Origin: Variovorax davisae
GTDB taxonomy: Bacteria > Pseudomonadota > Gammaproteobacteria > Burkholderiales > Burkholderiaceae_C
Direction: 5' to 3'
Length of the DNA: 64,000 nt
Assembly: GCF_030316845.1 (NCBI RefSeq)
Contig: NZ_JASZYS010000012.1
Coordinates: forward strand, 124,001-188,000
Made by a program: the position numbers and the translations under genes. Position 1 is the stretch's first letter. Each line of letters starts with the position of its first letter. Shown here one piece after another: positions 61,121 through 64,000 of this stretch. The notes under the pieces are model-generated. The model saw nothing but the letters and a program-made list of their open reading frames with translations. It had not been told where the DNA came from and made no database searches.

Positions 61121-61540
61121 TCAGTCGCTCTCTTTTTTCTGGAACTCCAGCGAGGCCGAGTTCATGCAGTAGCGCAGGCCGGTCTCGGTCGGCCCGTCGG
61201 GGAACACATGGCCCAGGTGGGCGCCGCAATGGGCGCAGACGTTCTCGGTGCGCACCATGCCGTGCGAGCGATCGACGATGTTGCGGATCGCGCCCGGCAC
61301 GGCCTCCTGCGAGAAGCTGGGCCAGCCGCAGCCGGCGTCGAACTTGGTGGCCGACTCGAACAGCTTGGCGCCGCAGCAGATGCAATGGTAGGTGCCGTCG
61401 TCCCAATGGGCCTCGTACTTGCCGGTGAAGGGGCGCTCGGTGGCGGCGTGCCGCGTGATCTCGAAGGCGCCGCGCTCGGCGCCCTTCTCGGCCAGCAGGG
61501 CCTTCCATTCGGCTTCGGTTTTCTGGACGGGTGAGGTCAT
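61121..61540 (-). CDS. msrB: Peptide-methionine (R)-S-oxide reductase MsrB
   Basis: The 139-residue enzyme has two CxxC zinc pairs (in YHCICCGAKLF and CAHCGAHLGHVF) and the catalytic RYCMNSASL near the C-terminus. It reduces methionine-R-sulfoxide in proteins. Its ATG overlaps the selO stop (ATGA), so the two are translationally coupled. Confidence 0.95.
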   Translation of the reverse strand: MTSPVQKTEAEWKALLAEKGAERGAFEITRHAATERPFTGKYEAHWDDGTYHCICCGAKLFESATKFDAGCGWPSFSQEAVPGAIRNIVDRSHGMVRTENVCAHCGAHLGHVFPDGPTETGLRYCMNSASLEFQKKESD

Positions 61541-63024
61541 GATGAACAGCTGATTTCGATCGTGGAGGCCCAGTCGGGCGGGAAGCCGGCGAACGCGTCG
61601 TGGCCGGGATGTTCGTCAAATGGGGTCTCGAGCAGGCTCAGCAAGGTGGCGACCCCGGAGAAGTCCTTCTGCCCGGCGGCTTCGATCGCCTGCTGGCCCA
61701 GGTGGTTCCGCAGGACGAATTTCGGATTGTTGCGCAGCATCCGGGCGGCGCCTTCCGCGGCCGGCGTGCCGGCGCGGCGCTCGGCGTAGGTCTGCAGCCA
61801 GGCGTCGAAGCCCGGACGGTCGACGAACAGGTCGCGCACCGGCTCGACATCGCCGCTGGCCACGCCATGGGAGAGCCGGCGCCAGAAGATCGTGTAGTCG
61901 ACCTTTTCCTGGGCCAGCAGCCGGAGCACGCCTTCGATCAGCGCGCGGTCGCCCTCGGCGGGCTCGGCGAGGCCCAGCTTGGCCCGCATCCGGGCCTCGA
62001 ACTCGCGCGGGAACACGGTCTTGTAGGACTCCAGCGCGGCGACCGCCACCTCCTGCTCGCCGATCAGCGGCAGCAGGGCCTGGGCCAGGCAAAAGAGGTT
62101 CCAGTAGGCGACGTTGGGCTGCTGGTCGAAGGCGTAGCGGCCGGCGGTGTCGCTGTGGTTGCAGATGTGGCGAGGGTCGAAGCCGTCCAGGAACTGGAAC
62201 GGCCCGTAGTCGATCGTGAGCCCGAGGATGCTCATGTTGTCGGTGTTCATCACGCCGTGGCAGAAGCCGACCGCCTGCCACTGGGCCAGCAGGGCGGCGG
62301 TGCGCTCGCTGACCGCTTCGAGCAGCGCCGCATAGGCGTTGCCGCCGAAGCGGGAACTGGTGCGGCACTCGGGGTAGTAGCGGTCGATCACGTAGTCGGC
62401 CAGGGCGCGCAGTTCGTCCTCGCGCTGGTTGGCGGCGAAGTGCTCGAAGTGGCCGAAGCGGATGAAGCTGGGTGCGACCCGGGTCACGACGGCGGCGGTT
62501 TCGAGTTCTTCGCGCCGCACCCGGGCGTCGGAGCCGGTCACGCACAAGGCCCGCGTGGTCGGGATGCCCAGACCGTGCATCGCCTCGCTGCAGAGGAACT
62601 CGCGGATGCTGGAGCGCAGCACGGCCCGGCCGTCGCCCATGCGGGAGTAGGGCGTCGGGCCGGCGCCCTTGAGCTGCAGCTCGAGCCCGGCGGCCGTTTC
62701 ACCCAGCAGGATGGCCCGGCCGTCGCCCAGCTGCCCGGCCCAGACGCCGAACTGGTGGCCGCTGTAGACGCTGGCGAGCGGGCGGGTCCCGGCGACTGGC
62801 GCATTTCCGGTGAAGGCGGCCAGGCCTTCGTCGGATTCCAGCCAGGACGGGACCAGGCCGAGTTCCGCGGCCACGCGGGCGCTGCCGCCGACCCAGTAGG
62901 GATCGGGCAGGGGGCGCGGCTGGAGTTCGGTGAAGAAGGCGGGGCCCAGCGCCGAGAAGCCGGGGGCCCAGCGCAGGCCCAGGTCGACCTGGGCGGTTTC
63001 CGCTTCGTCTGCAAGCATGGTCAT
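61537..63024 (-). CDS. selO: Protein adenylyltransferase SelO (YdiU)
   Basis: From ATG 63024 the product has 495 residues (E. coli YdiU has 478). It shows the pseudokinase motifs YSGHQFGVWAGQLGDGRAILLGE, QLKGAGPTPYSRMGDGRAVLRSS and GVMNTDNMSILGLTIDYGPFQFLD. It ends in CSS, with cysteine third from the end, the place of selenocysteine in animal SelO. SelO transfers AMP to redox proteins such as glutaredoxin. GACAAT ends nine bases before the start. It heads the operon with msrB, yciB, bolA and the isomerase. Confidence 0.95.
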   Translation of the reverse strand: MTMLADEAETAQVDLGLRWAPGFSALGPAFFTELQPRPLPDPYWVGGSARVAAELGLVPSWLESDEGLAAFTGNAPVAGTRPLASVYSGHQFGVWAGQLGDGRAILLGETAAGLELQLKGAGPTPYSRMGDGRAVLRSSIREFLCSEAMHGLGIPTTRALCVTGSDARVRREELETAAVVTRVAPSFIRFGHFEHFAANQREDELRALADYVIDRYYPECRTSSRFGGNAYAALLEAVSERTAALLAQWQAVGFCHGVMNTDNMSILGLTIDYGPFQFLDGFDPRHICNHSDTAGRYAFDQQPNVAYWNLFCLAQALLPLIGEQEVAVAALESYKTVFPREFEARMRAKLGLAEPAEGDRALIEGVLRLLAQEKVDYTIFWRRLSHGVASGDVEPVRDLFVDRPGFDAWLQTYAERRAGTPAAEGAARMLRNNPKFVLRNHLGQQAIEAAGQKDFSGVATLLSLLETPFDEHPGHDAFAGFPPDWASTIEISCSS

Positions 63025-63125
63025 AGGGAGGCGATTGTCCCGCAGCGGGCGAGACCCCGGGCGGGAGGGGCCATCGGGGATGTCCGGGATGCTGCACTTG
63101 CGGTGTTTTTGGCTTCGGATGTGAA

Positions 63126-63145
63126 CCATGGATTCCAATCCATGG
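63126..63145. promoter_or_regulatory. Perfect palindrome at the toxin-antitoxin start, probable autoregulatory operator
   Basis: Arms CCATGGATT and AATCCATGG are perfect inverted repeats around two bases. The palindrome ends right before ATG 63146 and overlaps an earlier in-frame ATG at 63128. Antitoxins of this family bind such sites to repress their own operon. Confidence 0.6.
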
Positions 63146-63424
63146 ATGTATGAGATTCGCCGAATGCCCGAATTCGACCAATGGTTCGATGGGCTTCGCG
63201 ACCGGATGACCAAGCTTCGTTTGACGGCGCGACTGCGCAAGGCTTCTTCCGGGAACCTGGGTGACGTGAAGCCTGTCGGTGAAGGCGTTTATGAAATGCG
63301 CGAGTTCTTCGGGCCAGGCTGGGGCATGTATTTCGTTCGGCGGCGTCCGGTGCAACCAACCTCGAGGATGGACCATGAGCAAGAAGATCAGAGTTTCCGA
63401 ACTGCCGGTGTTCGATGCGGCTGA
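63146..63424 (+). CDS. HigB/RelE-type toxin (phage Gp49 family) with abnormal C-terminus
   Basis: The ATG at 63146 gives 92 residues; an ATG at 63128 lies inside the palindrome. The N-terminal two thirds (MYEIRRMPEFDQWFDGL, GNLGDVKPVGEGVYEMR, FGPGWGMYF) match Gp49-like HigB toxins. The usual C-terminal block with GGDK and Gln/Asp residues is missing; after residue 63 the frame runs into unrelated sequence and overlaps the antitoxin gene by 50 bases. A deletion or frameshift probably removed the end, so the toxin may be inactive. Conserved family members are about 100 residues. Confidence 0.65.
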   Translation: MYEIRRMPEFDQWFDGLRDRMTKLRLTARLRKASSGNLGDVKPVGEGVYEMREFFGPGWGMYFVRRRPVQPTSRMDHEQEDQSFRTAGVRCG

Positions 63425-63683
63425 CTACCTGAAGTCGGAACAGGATTGCGCCGACTATCTTTCGATCGCGCTCGAAGACGACGATCCGGCATTTCTGGCT
63501 GCTGCGCTCGGCGACGTGGCGCGTGCTCGTGGGATGTCCCAGGTAGCGCGGGATGCCGGCATCACACGGGAAGGTTTGTACAAGGCGCTGAGCGATGAAG
63601 GCAACCCGAGTTTCGCAACCGTCCTGAAGGTCATGCGCGCCCTTGGCCTGCAGATCAACGTGCAGCCGAGGGCGCATGCCTGA
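63375..63683 (+). CDS. HigA-like antitoxin (addiction module antidote, HI1420 type)
   Basis: The 102-residue product begins MSKKIRVSELPVFDAADYLKSEQDCADYL, typical of the putative addiction-module antidote family. Residues about 55-95 form a Cro/CI-type helix-turn-helix (LGDVARARGMSQVARDAGITREGLYKALS). It should bind the toxin and the operator upstream. It looks intact although the toxin does not. Confidence 0.88.
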   Translation: MSKKIRVSELPVFDAADYLKSEQDCADYLSIALEDDDPAFLAAALGDVARARGMSQVARDAGITREGLYKALSDEGNPSFATVLKVMRALGLQINVQPRAHA

Positions 63684-63724
63684 GCCATGGCCGGAGATTC
63701 ATGGACTTGCGCGGCCCACGGCGC

Positions 63725-64000
63725 TCAGATATTCGCCCCGCCGCCCTCGGCATATCGCGCCCGGTACTGCGCCGGCGGCAACCCGAACCATCGCTTGCAG
63801 GCCCTGAAAAAGTTGCTGCTGTCCACGAAGCCGAGCAGGTCGGCGACATGCGTCAGCGTGTGGCGCCGGTCGGCCAGGTACTGCTGGGCCAGCTCGCGCC
63901 GGGTCTGGTCGAGCAGGGCCTGGTAGGAATTCGATTCGGCCTGCAGCCGGCGCTGCAGGGTGCGCTCGGTGATGCCGAGCCCGGCCGCCACATCCTGCCG
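63725..64000 (-). CDS. AraC-family transcriptional regulator, C-terminal part
   Basis: The frame is open to the right window edge and gives the last 91 residues. They are an AraC DNA-binding domain: first helix-turn-helix VAAGLGITERTLQRRLQAES and second LTHVADLLGFVDSSNFFRACKRWFGLPPAQYRARY. The N-terminal sensor domain lies outside the window, so no effector can be named. Confidence 0.88.
   Translation of the reverse strand, partial: RQDVAAGLGITERTLQRRLQAESNSYQALLDQTRRELAQQYLADRRHTLTHVADLLGFVDSSNFFRACKRWFGLPPAQYRARYAEGGGANI

Noticed and set aside
63128..63145. First ATG of the toxin frame as start
   Set aside because: It lies inside the perfect palindrome that is probably the operator, and the family start MYEIRR matches ATG 63146.

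Overview
The window is high-GC DNA packed with single-copy bacterial genes. The gene content (smc-zipA-ligA, glnD-map, purL, dsbB, mnmC-yggX, Liv- and Ssu-type ABC systems) and protein sequence style point to a betaproteobacterium of the Burkholderiales, most likely a Variovorax-like member of the Comamonadaceae. This placement is inferred from family resemblance; no database search was possible. I see no tRNA or rRNA genes, insertion sequences, prophage or CRISPR arrays. No stretch of more than 300 bases lacks a gene.

Layout. 1-1595: the 3' part of a sulfite/nitrite reductase gene (cysI), cut by the window edge, with a promoter and a palindrome upstream. 1836-12790: a catabolic/transport locus with two SDR dehydrogenases, a branched-chain-type (Liv) ABC transporter split across two divergent operons, a 3-hydroxyisobutyrate-dehydrogenase-like enzyme, an IolC-type sugar kinase fused to DUF2090, and an RpiR/SIS regulator facing livMGF across two matched 14-bp palindromes. 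The livMGF operon ends in an ABC ATPase-like protein that lacks the signature subdomain. 12760-15041: cstA-yjiX. 15266-21261: a small unknown gene, a GntP permease, a patatin, a transglutaminase, mnmC and yggX.

21388-37519 is rich in sulfur genes. It holds a sulfate-binding protein followed by ssuE, a 46-residue one-pass membrane ORF and ssuADCB; a Mop-type molybdate-binding protein; a ProY-like permease; an epsC-type cysE; two flavin reductases; a LysR regulator; and then a second sulfate operon (18-codon leader ORF, RBBP9-like hydrolase, sbp, cysT, cysW, cysA) that runs into dsbB. With cysI at the left edge this gives uptake of sulfate and sulfonates, reduction to sulfide, and activation of serine for cysteine synthesis.

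37525-59307 is mostly housekeeping: a ParA-like ATPase, a lipoprotein, smc-zipA-ligA, a Gly/Tyr-rich lipoprotein, def, DoxX, a pilin-like secreted protein, an AapJQM amino-acid ABC system without its ATPase, a DUF296 protein, glnD, map and purL. 59475-63024 is one minus-strand operon: selO-msrB-yciB-bolA-peptidylprolyl isomerase. The right edge holds a HigBA-like toxin-antitoxin pair, whose toxin has an abnormal C-terminus, and the 3' end of an AraC-family regulator. Two orphan 25-codon fragments that look like the C-terminus of chaperone-usher pilins lie in intergenic DNA 12 kb apart.
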